Notes: a model not told the origin generated them from the letters alone. Positions 21,778 through 33,539 are shown, counted from the first letter of the stretch. The stretch is 64,000 bases of DNA from Siphonodentalium dalli (GCA_032622095.1 CP136065.1:64905031-64969030), one strand, 5' to 3'. Numbers and translations are program-made.

Positions 21778-22379
21778 ATGTCATTGTCGGACGAATCAAT
21801 GGACGAGGCTCCTAGGCGGACAACAGAGTACACATGTTCGGAATGTACGCATAGCACAAACAGACTGTATAATCTGAGACGACAAGTAAAAACACATACA
21901 TCATCGCTGCAGATAATCCGGATCAAGATAAAGAACCAGGAAGCTCACACGTGTGTGACTATTGTGGCAGATCGTTCAGCAGGCCATATGCGCTAAAGCT
22001 GCACGAGGTATCGCAACACACAAAGCAGTTGAGCACATGTGTAACGTATGTGGTAAGGGGTTGTGTCAACCGTCAAAGTTACGTTATCACAAAGCGTCAA
22101 ATGCTGGAATCGCCATCGACCAGTGTAAAAGATGTAAGAACAACTCCAAGGCACCGGGGTATTTGAATAGACACACACACAAAAACATGTCATGCAGATG
22201 CACCAGAATTCCCTTGTGATGTTTGTTCTAGGACGTTTTCCACCAAATTCAATATGGAAGACGATCCGAAGACCACAAGAAGGGGGTGCACCAACTCCCA
22301 GATACCAGTGCAGCAGATGTACGAAATGTTACAGATGGCGATCAAGTCTGAATAAACACGAAACACTAAGTAAAAACTG
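21778..22379 (+). pseudogene. C2H2 zinc-finger protein relic (at least five fingers, frameshifted)
   Basis: From the ATG at 21778 the frame reads MSLSDESMDEAPRR and YTCSECTHSTNRLYNLRRQV, a finger whose first His is Gln. After a shift near 21950, CDYCGRSFSRPYALKLHEVS plus QH is a good C-x2-C-x12-H-x4-H finger. After another shift, CNVCGKGLCQPSKLRYHK and CKRCKNNSKAPGYLNRHTH follow. Then FPCDVCSRTFSTKFNM appears in a third frame and CSRCTKCYRWRSSLNKH in a fourth position before the TGA at 22377-22379. At least three frameshifts separate fingers in the right order and spacing, so this is a decayed zinc-finger array, not chance. The array would be a DNA-binding protein. Whether it came from a host gene or a transposon is unknown. 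Confidence 0.75.
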
Positions 22380-23178
22380 ATACACAAATACAGTGTTTCC
22401 ATTTGATAGTATTTATTCTTTTTATCTCTCAATTGATAGTCACGAGTATGCTCATACACGGGGTTGACAATGTTGGGATTGACTGACAGAAGGATTGTCT
22501 CTTATATCAACACATATCCATGAACGTGGATTTGTTTATTTTATTTTGGTGTTTAATCTTGATTTGTTTTACCCCACCCCCTTGAACACCAAAATTTCTA
22601 ACCAAGAGAACCATAATCTAAGTGTGGTTTAGTTTGAATATTTCGACAAATATAGGTATATGTATAAACCAGTAGCAAAATATGCCTTAATTGTCGAAAT
22701 ATTCCAACTAAACCCACTTACACTTTTGTGGGAAAACAAAATCAGTAGTCGATTTCAGTTTACTGTCTAAAATATGAATGATGACTGAATCACTGTTGTA
22801 AAAGCCATTTTTCATATTAAATTTTGGTTGGAATCAAAGTTATTTATTTAAAAATTAATGCTACATTTTTCATACAGTTCCATCAAAATAACCCGGACCA
22901 TGGTATGGCTTCAACGAGCATCAGGGACGTGGCGACAAGGGTTTGGTGCCTCACCCCCCAATTTTGGTAAAATTGGAAATTTCATACCTGACACAACATT
23001 ATTTGGATATTTTACAACACGTAAAGGTTTTACATTGTTCTCATTTAATTTCCAGCCAGTAATATTAGTGGGGAATATGCTTTAGACCACGGTTAGACCA
23101 CAACAAATGTTTCTACTTTTGGTCAAAGTTCAGTCTGAAATGGTCATCTTCTTGGTGGGCGAATCTTTTGGTTCAGCG
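22380..23178. other. No recognised gene
   Basis: Contains an inverted pair: GTGGTTTAGTTTGAATATTTCG (22623) against CGAAATATTCCAACTAAACCCAC (about 22695), a ~90-bp hairpin. Otherwise nothing recognised. Confidence 0.45.
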
Positions 23179-23181
23179 TCA

Positions 23182-23403
23182 GGTCGGGACACGTGGATTG
23201 TTATGTTGTTCTCGTTTACAGTAATTCGACGACACAAAGCTCTGGAATGATGGAAAAATGATATTACTGTGGTTGTTTGTTTGTTGTTTTATTTCGATGT
23301 TTTCATGTTGATGTTTCCTTGTGGAGTGCCCAACCGCTTCGCACAATGTATTTCCCTCGTATTCACAGTAACAACATTTGAACACCGCTGGATATCTTTC
23401 GGG
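23182..23403 (-). CDS. Possible exon with a C2H2-like zinc finger
   Basis: A strong 3' splice site (GTTTCTCATTTCAG) precedes position 23403 on the minus strand. The exon then reads PERYPAVFKCCYCEYEG and LCEAVGHSTRKHQHE: a C-x2-C ... H-x4-H finger of the kind common in multi-exon zinc-finger genes of invertebrates. No clear donor site was found before the stop at about 23179, so the exon may be terminal or broken. It lies opposite in strand to the zinc-finger relic 0.8 kb away. Moderate to low confidence. Confidence 0.35.
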
Positions 23404-23529
23404 CTGAAATGAGAAACAATGTGGCGTTTACTCATTATGCATACCTCAATAGGAACAATTATTGTACCAATAAGCGCCCATATTGTTTGTATTGCAACTA
23501 TTAGGACATGATGCAGTACACTTGGTAAT

Positions 23530-23592
23530 TGTCTGAACTCGCATACTGCTGTACACTTCCCAGCATACTGCCGTACACCAACATGCTAGAAC
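23530..23592 (-). repeat. GTACGGCAGTATGC dispersed repeat, copy b
   Basis: Reverse-oriented match to 21072-21140, see there. Confidence 0.6.
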
Positions 23593-23599
23593 AAACTCG

Positions 23600-24830
23600 A
23601 TTTTTAGTGACAGGTGTCGCCAAAGTGGCAACATGTTACATGCGTATAGAACCGCTAGAGCAGTGGGAAATATATACCACGTGCAAAACGTGCGTAAATA
23701 TCAGTCAGTATATGTGAACATACACAGTGAAGTGGAAGAGAGCGTTATTTACATGTGAGTTTTTATACATTCGCTTTTTTTCTCGACAACGTCAAATCAT
23801 CTGATAAAACTCGTCTGCTGTATATGATTGGAAATATATATGCTATGCAAAATACCATCTCATAACATTTTTATAGTACTGAGAGAATAATTAGAAGCAA
23901 AAACTCTTACCCTGGTGTATATTTCGAGTCGTAGATTCCACTCTTTCCTATTCCACTTCCGGTTATCGAATGTACACAGTGACATTATACACGCGGGGAT
24001 GAGATCTCTACATAAAATTAGTCACAATTGACCGATCCGTCAAATCAAACCGCAAAACAGCTATCTCTTGAGCTACAAGGGGGCATTGACGGTGCGAATA
24101 TTAACATCAAATGGAAGCTTTTATATGCAGGATCTATCCAATTTAGTACATACGCAATAATCGTCCATTACATATGCTACACAACCTAACAATGTGTGAC
24201 TCACATGTGAATGCCTGCCGAGCATGGTTTCATTAGAAAACACCTTCTTGGGAACACAAGTGCACATGAATGAAATTTCAATTACTTATCACATAATCGC
24301 CTTTGCCACAGTCCCATAATTGTCGTTGCCAATTGAGTGCGATTGTACCCCTCCCAAATATGGCTGTCAAGCGATCAATCACAAATTTGAGGTTTAGCAT
24401 TATTTGTGAAAAATCACCAAAAGACTTTTGGTTACGTTATTATTTGTTTCCAATCAATGCAATAATTTTTTTATAGATTTTCTTAACATTAAAAAGGAAT
24501 ATCATACATTGTTGGGTGGAAAACCAAAACAACCGCCCTCTTTATTTCAAGGAGTTTGTATTGTATAGCTGAATTAGTTACAGATTATCGAATAGAGAAG
24601 TAGTGGACAGCTGTATATTTCTGGACAATTGTTACCGCGACAAAATCCAAAATCCAAGTGCAATTTCCACTCACACTGTCGTGTCAAAGGGCGTGGTTTT
24701 GCTGCTTGCCAAGGACTATTTTCCAGAAAAACGTTCGTAATAGTCTCTTTTAACATAATTTTTCATCTGTATCAATATAATGTCTCCTTGTATATTATAA
24801 AAATGTGTATTAAGTCGGTTAAATGACTCC
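23600..24830. other. No recognised gene
   Basis: No recognisable coding, RNA or repeat structure. Confidence 0.45.
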
Positions 24831-24831
24831 A

Positions 24832-24900
24832 TACTGGACATTCGTAAATTAAATGGTCTCGGGCTACGCCCTCGACCATCTAGTTTACGAATGTCCAGTA
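24832..24900. repeat. 69-bp palindrome
   Basis: TACTGGACATTCGTAAATTA... pairs with TTTACGAATGTCCAGTA; arms are 30 bp with few mismatches around a GGCTACGCC centre. It has the size of the other 69-nt hairpins in the window but no sequence in common with them. Confidence 0.75.
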
Positions 24901-25399
24901 GCTCGTCCATTAACCCTGACATAATTACACGTTAACACGCTATTTCCGAATTAATTGTGGTCTAAAGTTCAGGTTTCGTTAAAACGGCACTTATGTAGCA
25001 TCTGTTCGTTCGGGAATGTTAAATGTATTTCAGATATCCTTAATTATACGTGATTTTGTCCCTAAAATGATTCTTTTTATCACAAGAAACCGTAACAAAT
25101 CATTACTGAACAATCATAATACCAGTGATAGAACGACTTCCGATGTAACAGTTCCAACACAGTGTCTGGAGGTTCGGCATCATGACCGCTTTCAAAAGAA
25201 ATGCCGTTGTTGTATATTGATGATATGGGGACAATGTGTGGTTTTACGTCCGGTCAGATATCTCAGTCATGCATGGCTTATCGTTTCTGAATGAAATTTT
25301 GCATGGACGTTTGCCATCATGACTGCATATATGCTTACAAAACCGGGGCAATTGACGTTCACGTTTTCATTTCTAGATTTCTCTTTCTCTGCCAATTCT

Positions 25400-25650
25400 G
25401 AAAATAGTGTGTCTGTAATTTGCAGACTATGGTCCAGGGCTGATTTAGTGTCGATATCCCGCACGGCTCCCTCATGGCTCCCTCATGGCGGGTTAGCATC
25501 ACCAAATTCACCTCTGGGAACTTCATTCTACTGAGACTGCTATGTGACACCTACTATAGGATAAGATTGAAGTTCCCAAGTTGAAGTTGGTGCTGTTCAC
25601 CCATTATAATAGTCACCTCGATTATACATTTTATCTCCAAATTAGGGGAT
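25400..25650 (+). mobile_element. Two-hairpin family E, copy 1 (left half)
   Basis: A hairpin at 25404-25532 with AGTGTGTCTGTAATTTGCAG and a CCCGC...GCGGG centre enlarged by a duplicated GGCTCCCTCAT. It is followed by an interior with CAAGTTGAAGTTGGTG and CACCCATTAT blocks shared with copies at 26.3 and 52.1 kb. The right-hand hairpin is absent. Confidence 0.65.
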
Positions 25651-25659
25651 ATTGGAAAT

Positions 25660-26130
25660 GAACAGAACATTCTTCAATTTGGCACCTTGGTGGTATATGC
25701 CAGCACTCGATATACAACTCATTATATTGTCATCTCTTCCACTGTTTCGAAACGACATGACTCCAAGTGAAAGTCCCGAAGTCACAAATTACTTCCCCAT
25801 GCACTATAAAGGGATATATCGGGCATGCTGCGAGAATGTGGAGAAACTGTATCTCCTTTACGTCGTGACGGTAGAAAATAATTACTTGGACTTCAAACAA
25901 TCCCACGTGACCCGTGACAGTACTCCCCTGTAATAACATCTCTGTGGTTTCCTGTTTCTTATCAGAACCGATTGATTATTTATAAGAGATCTTGTTCCAA
26001 AGAGTCGCGACAGAATGTTCATTGCAGTTCTTGCTTTCTTATTTGCTAGAATTCATCACAAAAGGATTCACCTGTCCTGTGATGCTGGAATGGTGAAATC
26101 GCACGGAAAGTCATTTTCTGATTTGCTCTA
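25660..26130. other. No recognised gene
   Basis: A 93-codon plus-strand frame at 25652-25933 has no recognisable domain; I treat it as chance. Confidence 0.4.
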
Positions 26131-26137
26131 TAAATGG

Positions 26138-26606
26138 CTAAGCCTGAGTTTAGTGTGCCTGTCATTTGCAGAACGAGGTCCCCAGAGGGTGACTTTAGTG
26201 ACGCTATCCCGCATTGCGGGCTAGTATCACTAAATTCACCATCTGGACCTCATTCTGCTTAGGCCTCATCTTATCTGGAAAGTTTCTTTATTACCAAATT
26301 TATATAGACACTTCTTCACATAGATTCTATTCTTTATTTTAGATTAGTTTCCCTATATCTACAAATTGGCAGACGACACTTTGCATAATCGAGGTTCCCA
26401 ATGGGTGTACATCAGAATATTCACCATTTAGGAAATTTAAATCTGAGTCCATGTCTCCCATAGCAGATGACGCCTAAGCAGAATGAGGTCCATAGAGGAT
26501 GAATTTGGTGATGCTGGCCCGCTATGCGGGATAGCATCACTAAATCCACCATCTAGGGACCTCATTCTGCAAATTCCAGGCACACTAAATTCAGACCTGC
26601 TCTATA
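26138..26606 (+). mobile_element. Two-hairpin family E, copy 2 (complete)
   Basis: Left hairpin (26168-26260): CAGAACGAGGTCCCCAGAGG ... CCCGCATTGCGGG ... CCATCTGGACCTCATTCTGC. Right hairpin (26476-26572) is its diverged reverse counterpart. The outer ends GAGTTTAGTGTGCCTGTCA and CCAGGCACACTAAATTC are inverted repeats. The ~215-bp interior contains CAAATTGGCAGACGACACTTTG and a CCCAATGGGTG block also found in copy 4 (55.9 kb). No ORF. Confidence 0.75.
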
Positions 26607-26609
26607 GAA

Positions 26610-27915
26610 GGCGATATACCTTGAACCAAGTAAGCTACTTATAGTGGGATTGTACTATTATCTTCAATTTTCGATTTATGCCGCACATACGTTGACTCCC
26701 AGTTCTCGTTCATAGCGTGACAAACTGAAATAAAGTGGATACTATTAGTTAACCCGTGTCTGTCCACGTACTGCAATACGGATGTTTGCCTAACCGAAGT
26801 CAGCCGTATCCGAATGGGATAGAGATGGGTGAGTGTAGTTAAAAACCCTTACAATACAAGCAGATTTTTTCCAGACACAAGGCGGGGGTTGGTGGGTATG
26901 TTGGGCTGGGGGGGGGAAATGAGAAATTCAGAGTAATGCAATTTTTTTCATACACTGAAATTTACTCATGTTTGTCCACTATTAACCTTACATGGACTCT
27001 AATCTGCATACATATATCATTTAGAACACATTTAGATCCCTGTAGGGGGTCTATATATGGTTCGAGGTTCTAATACCGATTAAAATGCAGGCTTTCTGGC
27101 AGACATAACTGGAAGTGGTCAAGTTTGTGTTTGCTAAATCACCTGATAAAGTATGTTTGCCTATAAAACTGAATACAAATATCCCGAAACAAAAACGATT
27201 ATATTTTTGCATTATTTTGCTAGTGTAATACAACTGTTGAGAACACGGATTAATTGTTATATGGGACTAAAGGAATATTATGTCGGCATGCTCGTACCAA
27301 TATGGTAGGTATGTTGTTTATCAGTCTTTTGACTCAATGATTACAAACAAAATTATATTACATTTTTATACCCTAATTATAATAATAAGATTAGTCAGGT
27401 CATGTACATTTATATGCATGGATCTCGTGACAACGCATGAAACCTGTTTCAGTGTTAATTGGATAATTTGCCTCATTAAAACTCAAAAGCGTGGTCAGCA
27501 TTCATGTGAAGATTGTCCGGCAGATGGAAATTCAAATATGAGCCAGTAAGAGCAAAGGTTTTATTGAGTAAGTTATATTTGGCTGCGAAAGACGAATTAT
27601 TTGAAGTGATACCTGTAAAAAAAAAAATATATATCTTTAATTCCGCCATAACAGAATATGTTGAGACTAATATACTGTGAATTAGATTATTGAGGAACAA
27701 GTGTTAACAAAGAAATATATTCCCTGTATTGTTTGTTCAATGTTATAATGTTCCCAGTCAGAACGGATCGCAACATCACAAAGTTCCAAGGTTTTGAACT
27801 GGTGGAGTATGATCTCTACGGGCGTAACTATATAGAGTAGTGATTCGTGTCATTATCTGGGCTATTTCCAGATCCATGTTTACAAAATAGTGAAAATACG
27901 AGATGCTGAAGCTAC
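26610..27915. other. No recognised gene
   Basis: Contains a G run (26906-26920) and short frames only. The segment near 27786-27830 (GGAGTATGATCTCTACGGGC) matches 52645-52675 in reverse orientation. Confidence 0.45.
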
Positions 27916-27924
27916 TTCATGGAT

Positions 27925-28115
27925 AGAAACGTCATAGACAGCATTCACGTGTCAACGGAAATGACGTCGTGACAGACGAAAACCTTGTAGCGAATTCCAG
28001 AATGGAGCGCATTGAGAGGCAAGGTCAGAGCAAGTCCTCGATCTACTTACATTAACTCTGATTTTGGATTATCTTGTTTCCTCGATACAGGTATAGTGCA
28101 TTTATTGATGTTGCA
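27925..28115 (-). repeat. Partial copy of the 5' region repeat R
   Basis: GAAACGTCATAGACAGCAT, then GGAAATGACGTCGTGACAGA and a GATTTTGGAT...GGTATAGT block follow in the same order as at 36.35-36.55 kb. Diverged copy of the repeat described at 35780-36782. Confidence 0.65.
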
Positions 28116-29150
28116 CGTAAGTATTTTATGTTGCTATTGTAGCATTGTTCTACACCGGAGTTATTTTTACTACAGGGATCCCCAAAACCCCATTGCCGTG
28201 ATTTCCTATATATATATTACAGTAAGTATACCGTTTACTTGGTATCACCATCCAAGTCCATGCAGTTTCTCTGGCCAGCGCTGGCCTCTTCATCTGTACA
28301 TTGTCCAGCAAATACATGTTTATTACCATGTCCATGTGACCTCAGGGGAATAATTGCATGGGCTAGCCAGCGTCACACAGCTCAGGAGATTAATCCCATG
28401 AAACCAGGTCGGGACAAACTGTTTGCTAACTGCCCCAGATTGTTGGCCCAGATCTGGGCCAAACCATTAGACATGAAGCTAATCTGCCCCTGTTTGAGGA
28501 CACACTGACTGGACATTAGAATGGCTCGGAATAGCTTATTCTGCTGGGGAGAATTTATCCTAAAGACACTACACTACCATTTATCCACCCTAAAGCCTTG
28601 ACAAGACTAGATCATATAAATCAAGTTTAGTTATGGACTCTAGACAAGTCTACACACCAGCGTGGCAAAGACAACTGGCCTGGACAGCAGAAAATAAAAG
28701 GCAAATATACCAATTACTAAGCATACAGGTCTGGCCCATGTGCAGATCTGACTATATAGTCCGATTTAAACATAATGTGCAAATTGAGCTATATCAGTTT
28801 ATCATCAAATTGTATTAGTACATAGATCATAGTTATTTCTGACACCTGTTATTTACCTGTGAGTATCTGGCCTGATATAAGCTTCGCTTGTATTGGCCAA
28901 TCTTCGTTATATAGCTATGTGTATGCTCTATGTACAGTGCGCTCAGAATGCATAACATAATTTGTTTGGCTTGGGGTGGCCACTGGTCATTTAAAATAGA
29001 CAAGGGTATCATGATATTTCAGACCTTATTTGGCAACACGATACCTCAGCTCTTGGAATGACTGCTCGCTTCTAAGATAGATTCTCACTCCCGTTTAAAC
29101 CATTGCACCGCCAACACCTCTGAACCAAACTATTGTGCTTACCGATATAA
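28116..29150. other. No recognised gene
   Basis: Several short frames; no domain. A palindromic GGCCCAGATCTGGGCC lies at about 28448. Confidence 0.4.
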
Positions 29151-29164
29151 CACGTTATCTATTA

Positions 29165-29610
29165 TATATTTTGGAACTTCAGTCTGTCTGTCGGTCTGTC
29201 TGTGTGTGTGTTATATCTCGAAACTGCTCGACCGATCCGACTCGAATTTTGTGTGTAGGCCTACTTTGATCCAGAGAATATGGGTGGGTCCGAATTCACG
29301 TGCGACGTGTCCTTGACCTTGACATTGACCTCGCTCATATACGCTCATTTAGTCATGTTTCTGGACCTCGACCGATCCGACTCACATTTGGTATGTAGGA
29401 CTACTTTGATCCAGGGAACAATACGGGCATGTCCAATTTCACCTGCGACCATGTATTGATCTTGACCTCGCTGCTTTCCGCTCATTAAGGCATGTTTCTG
29501 GTGGAGCCATCGAACAATAGTTTTTTCCAGACGCTGTATATTCTGCCCTAACGGAGGCGATCGCAAAATCCCTAAATAGCCCGGACGACGTCGGGCACAT
29601 GAGCTGGTCT
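29165..29610 (-). repeat. (GACA)n-ended repeat, family 2, copy 1
   Basis: On the minus strand it starts with CCAGCTCATGTGCCCGACGT then CGTCCGGG and ends in a (GACA)n run with GAAGTTCC near 29190. Inside, CGACCGATCCGACTC and CTACTTTGATCCAG occur twice about 150 bp apart, so the element has internal repeat units. Its layout resembles the larger elements at 56.5 and 60.1 kb. Confidence 0.6.
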
Positions 29611-29611
29611 A

Positions 29612-29895
29612 ATATATATTTTTGGAACTTCTGTCTGTCTCTAAATGTGTATGTGTCTTATAGACTCGAAAACTGCTCGACCGAACCGACTCAAATTTAG
29701 TATGTGGGTCTACTTTGATCCTGGGAACAATGTGGGCGGGTCCAATTTCACGTGCGACCGTGTCCTTGACCTTGATCTCGCTCATATACGCTCATATAGG
29801 TATGTTTCTGTATCTCGACCGATCGGAACAATAGTTTGTCCAGACGCCTTATATTCTGCCCAGACGGAGGGGATCACAAAATCCTTAAATAGCCT
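29612..29895 (-). repeat. (GACA)n-ended repeat, family 2, copy 2
   Basis: Immediately next to the first copy and in the same orientation: GGAACTTCTGTCTGTCT, CTGCTCGACCGA, CTACTTTGATCC, then the CCAGACGC...CGGAGG...ATCACAAAATCC block. The 5' start block is missing. Confidence 0.6.
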
Positions 29896-30529
29896 AAATG
29901 CGCTATGATTGTCGAATGTGTTTATGTTTGATTTCAGTGTGTTGATATGAGAATATTCAATATTTTCCACCAAGAATAAAAAAAATTAATCGAAAATAGA
30001 CTTTTGATTATTACTTTGGAACAGTTTTGTAATCTTCTTCAAACTTCATAAAATCAAATTATTTTGGAAACTGATTGTCCCCGGCATCAATTGTTGTCAA
30101 AAGTTTGAGAAATAACCAATTGGATTTCAAAAGAAATAGTATTTTGTAGAAATAGAATATTACATACCAAAACTGTATACTTCGATTTGCACATTATGTG
30201 CAACTCGAGCTATTGTAACGCTCAATTGGTCTATACACAACCATGTGATCTTGGTCTCTAAGAGGCATGTGGAGTAAGACGAATCATAATTGCATCCAGT
30301 CGCCCGGTGCAACTTATGACAATTTACGACACTGATCTCTGATAAACCAGATGACATAGAATGAACAAATCACATGAACAATACAGAAGTCAAGATAGGC
30401 TTTGTGGTGTAACCACATAGAAAAATAGATCTGACACCAACAGGCGTTGTTTAGGCTGGGCCTATTATAGACGTTGATGAAAATTGGAATAATTATAATG
30501 ACTAGATAATATAAGTTCAACAAGTTTAT

Positions 30530-32400
30530 TAAATTTAACCCAAAAAATTAGAATCTATTTCTGAGGTTGATTAAATGTGACAAAACTTAAGTGGTTGAAA
30601 TATTAAAGGAGAAAGTATTTAATTTACTTAAGTTAAAAGTTACTTAAAATATAGCTAATAAGATATCAATAATATAACTTAGAATATAAAGCTAGTTAAA
30701 CTTTATAGATTAAATTTACTACTAAATTGAGTTTTGATAAGCTCCCTAAATATTTCACCACATAAGTTGAATGAAACGTTTATTTATACATTTGTATTGT
30801 ATAAAAGTGATTTCTTTTTGGTGTTCACAGGTTTGACTTATAGATATTTACAAAGAATAGGAATTAAGGAATTAGGTTACTGAAAATTTAGCTAAGTCAG
30901 ATAAATGACTTATTAAAGATTGACTTTAAATTTAACTATTTGAAGTATTTGAAACATTGGCATTTATTACTTGCCAATAGAAAAGTATGAAGATTGAATT
31001 ATTTGATGATATCAATTATCACAACACATTTGCACATATACAACACATAAACAGGGACAGTTATTTCCACTTTGTTTGTGAATATCAATATTTAGGAAAT
31101 CAAAGTGTAACAGTTGGGCACAACCAAATATCACACCATGATTGGACTTTGTAATTTCCTCCCCACACAGGCCCCAGTATAAATTAACTGATAAATAATT
31201 AGTTAATCAAAGTGTAACATTTGGGTACAATCAAATATCACACCATGATTGGACTTAATAATGTCCACCCACACAGGCTCCTAATATAAATTAACTGATA
31301 AATAATAGTTATATGTATTATTAACCATTTTTAAAACTTAATAACTACGTCCACGAAGGCTACAGTCCACACCGACAAAAATTCACACAGACTATTTGTG
31401 TGAAATAAGAACAAGTCTGTGATATATACTGATGTGACAATATAAAATAATACACTAAGGCTGAAATAAAACCAAGTGGCCACGGTAAGTTTTATTTATA
31501 GGATTCTGCCCTCCAATTAACTTTAAGTAACTTAATGAATTACTTTATTTATTAGAAACATATTTGTTTACCATGGCTGATAAATTTTCTAAGTCATGTG
31601 CCACTTCGGGCTATGACAAAGATAAAGTTGAGCGCTCATTTCAAGTGGCTAAATAGTTAGGTACAACCTAGACTTATTACATGCCTCTTCAGGCTAGTAT
31701 GGCACAATTGCCTAAATGTTCCATAGGATAATAGAAACATTAGTTGCCTCTTCATGCCAAATTTCAGTGATTGATTCATTAAGTGGTTCTCAACTCCGAG
31801 GATCTAGCCTCTTCAGATATTGTCCTAACTAGGCATCTTCAAGCATACACAACTGAGTACATGCCACTTAATTCAACTTCAGGCTCTCACTGAAAATTCC
31901 CATCATGGAAGGATTCTGTCATATAGGACAGTAATAGTACATGGCTACTTACAGCACTTGCACAAATACAACCAAGACATCTTATAAAAATTAAGCCATT
32001 GAACAAATTGATGATGAGCAACATCAAAAGCCATTTGGAATTATTAAAGAAACATTAAATTGTTTTTAACTACTAAAAGTTAAATTACTTATTACAGAAG
32101 TTAGATATTACTTTAACTAATTAAATAGCATTTATTAATAACAGAAATAATTGCCTGAAAAACATAATAAGTTATAAAACCCATGTTACCAAATACCTAG
32201 CAGCAAAAAGAACAGCAACAAAATTAAATGAAGCGACATAATGTAGTTCCCAATCTGGTAGACGAAATAATGCCAATTACGATTGCACATAATTAGTGTA
32301 ATAACCAAACGATAGTCAATGAAACATTTATAATATTTGATCAATAAGTACATAATAATTCATAATTATCCATAATTGTGGTGGACACATTTGTATTTAA
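30530..32400. other. AT-rich, ORF-poor island
   Basis: About 1.9 kb without a reading frame of 60 codons on either strand and with very high A+T. It contains a tandem pair (31095-31317) and a recurring GCCTCTTCAGGC-like 12-mer (31598-31880). No transposon ends recognised. It may be one insertion of foreign composition or a non-coding transcript; I cannot tell. Confidence 0.5.
31095..31317. repeat. Two tandem units of about 108 bp
   Basis: AATCAAAGTGTAAC(A/T)(G/T)TTGGG, CAAATATCACACCATGATTG and TATAAATTAACTGATAAATA occur in the same order in both units, the first beginning at about 31097 and the second at about 31205. Confidence 0.85.
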
Positions 32401-33229
32401 GTTAATACGTAGTTGAGACTAATTACGCACAAATTTTTATACCAGCGTAGGACTATGCAAGATGGCTGCGCCCATGAAGAAGAGAAAATGCCGAATTTTG
32501 AAATGAAAGTTTTGACAATAGATGCATAGTTAACGCTTTAGTATAAATGACACGTTGCAATATAAAGAGCACGATCTAGTGAATAACTAATGAGATTGTG
32601 GTAAGTGATGAACTAGTAATTTGTGTCTTATTACGTAAGATGTGATGAAACATTTGTAAGTTAAACTTCTGAAAACGATGAGATTGAGAATGGTGTAGAA
32701 TACGAAATAGTTTGATGATATGAATATTATGGTTTGGAGAAACTATATAGGCCCATAAAGGCCAGTCCTTTACACTATATTCAAATTTGCTCATGAACCA
32801 GACCTGGTAGGGAACATGTATACCTAAAACCGGGTTATCTAAAAACCAGCATACACGCATCAGCCGATTTAATGTATTTGGATCTAGTTCTTATTGTGAC
32901 CACCACAGACAGAACAGCGATGTTCAGGATGGTCACAGTAAGGACTCGCTCTGATTACATTAAATATGCACTTATCTTGATTTCCTCTATAAATGCATGG
33001 TGCTGCGTGTAAATATATATTATTCAGCTCCATATAAATTATCTCCAAAGCGTCAGCAGCAGATATCATATCATTTAGTCTTGAAGTAGAGACATGAATC
33101 AGTTATTATTGGATCTAGAATACAAAACAGTATTGTACAAACAGACAACTGATCAGGGACGGTCCTACCAAACGTATCATTCCATATTACGAAGTAAAAC
33201 ACATTCTAAAACCGAGCAATTTCCGAACA

Positions 33230-33539
33230 TCCATGTATGGTGGAGCCATGGAATCATCTAGCAGAAAAAGTCGTCTATGCAGAAGACATGAATTCATTCA
33301 AAAACAATCTCGATTACCATTGGCAGGACCAAGAGATTAAATTAAATTTCAAGGCTGAATTGAGGCTGACAGACCCTGATACGATCAATCAAACAAAAAA
33401 CAAAAATGCAGGAGAGTTCGGAGAAATAGAAGATGAAGAATCAGAGGTGGATATAGTGGCATCTATAGAAGCCAGCGTCCACTAACAACATAAGGTAACA
33501 TAAGGTTATTTAAAAAAAATGTAAAGCTATTCCATGTAT
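33230..33539 (+). mobile_element. 5'-truncated LINE insertion with 9-bp target-site duplication
   Basis: TCCATGTAT occurs at 33230-33238 and again at 33531-33539, bracketing a 292-bp insertion. The insertion begins in the middle of a LINE ORF2 tail and ends in a short 3' part with two units of ACATAAGGT. The host repeat R is continuous across the insertion when compared with 36.3 and 41.7 kb. This is the textbook signature of target-primed reverse transcription by an APE-type LINE. Confidence 0.8.
33239..33485 (+). pseudogene. LINE ORF2 C-terminal tail, open frame
   Basis: Reads VEPWNHLAEKVVYAEDMNSF, then FKNNLDYHWQDQEIKLNF, KAELRLTDPD and an acidic end (EFGEIEDEESEVD) to the TAA at 33483-33485. 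W-N-x-L-P-x-x-V-V and N-S-F-K-x-x-L-D-x-x-W are the standard end of CR1/L2-like ORF2 proteins; the P after L is A here. The tail frame is uninterrupted, so this insertion is younger than most others. The methionine at 33237 is not a real start. Confidence 0.8.

Noticed and set aside
27060-27075. B-box-like GGTTCGAGGTTC as part of a tRNA
   Set aside because: No A box or cloverleaf upstream.
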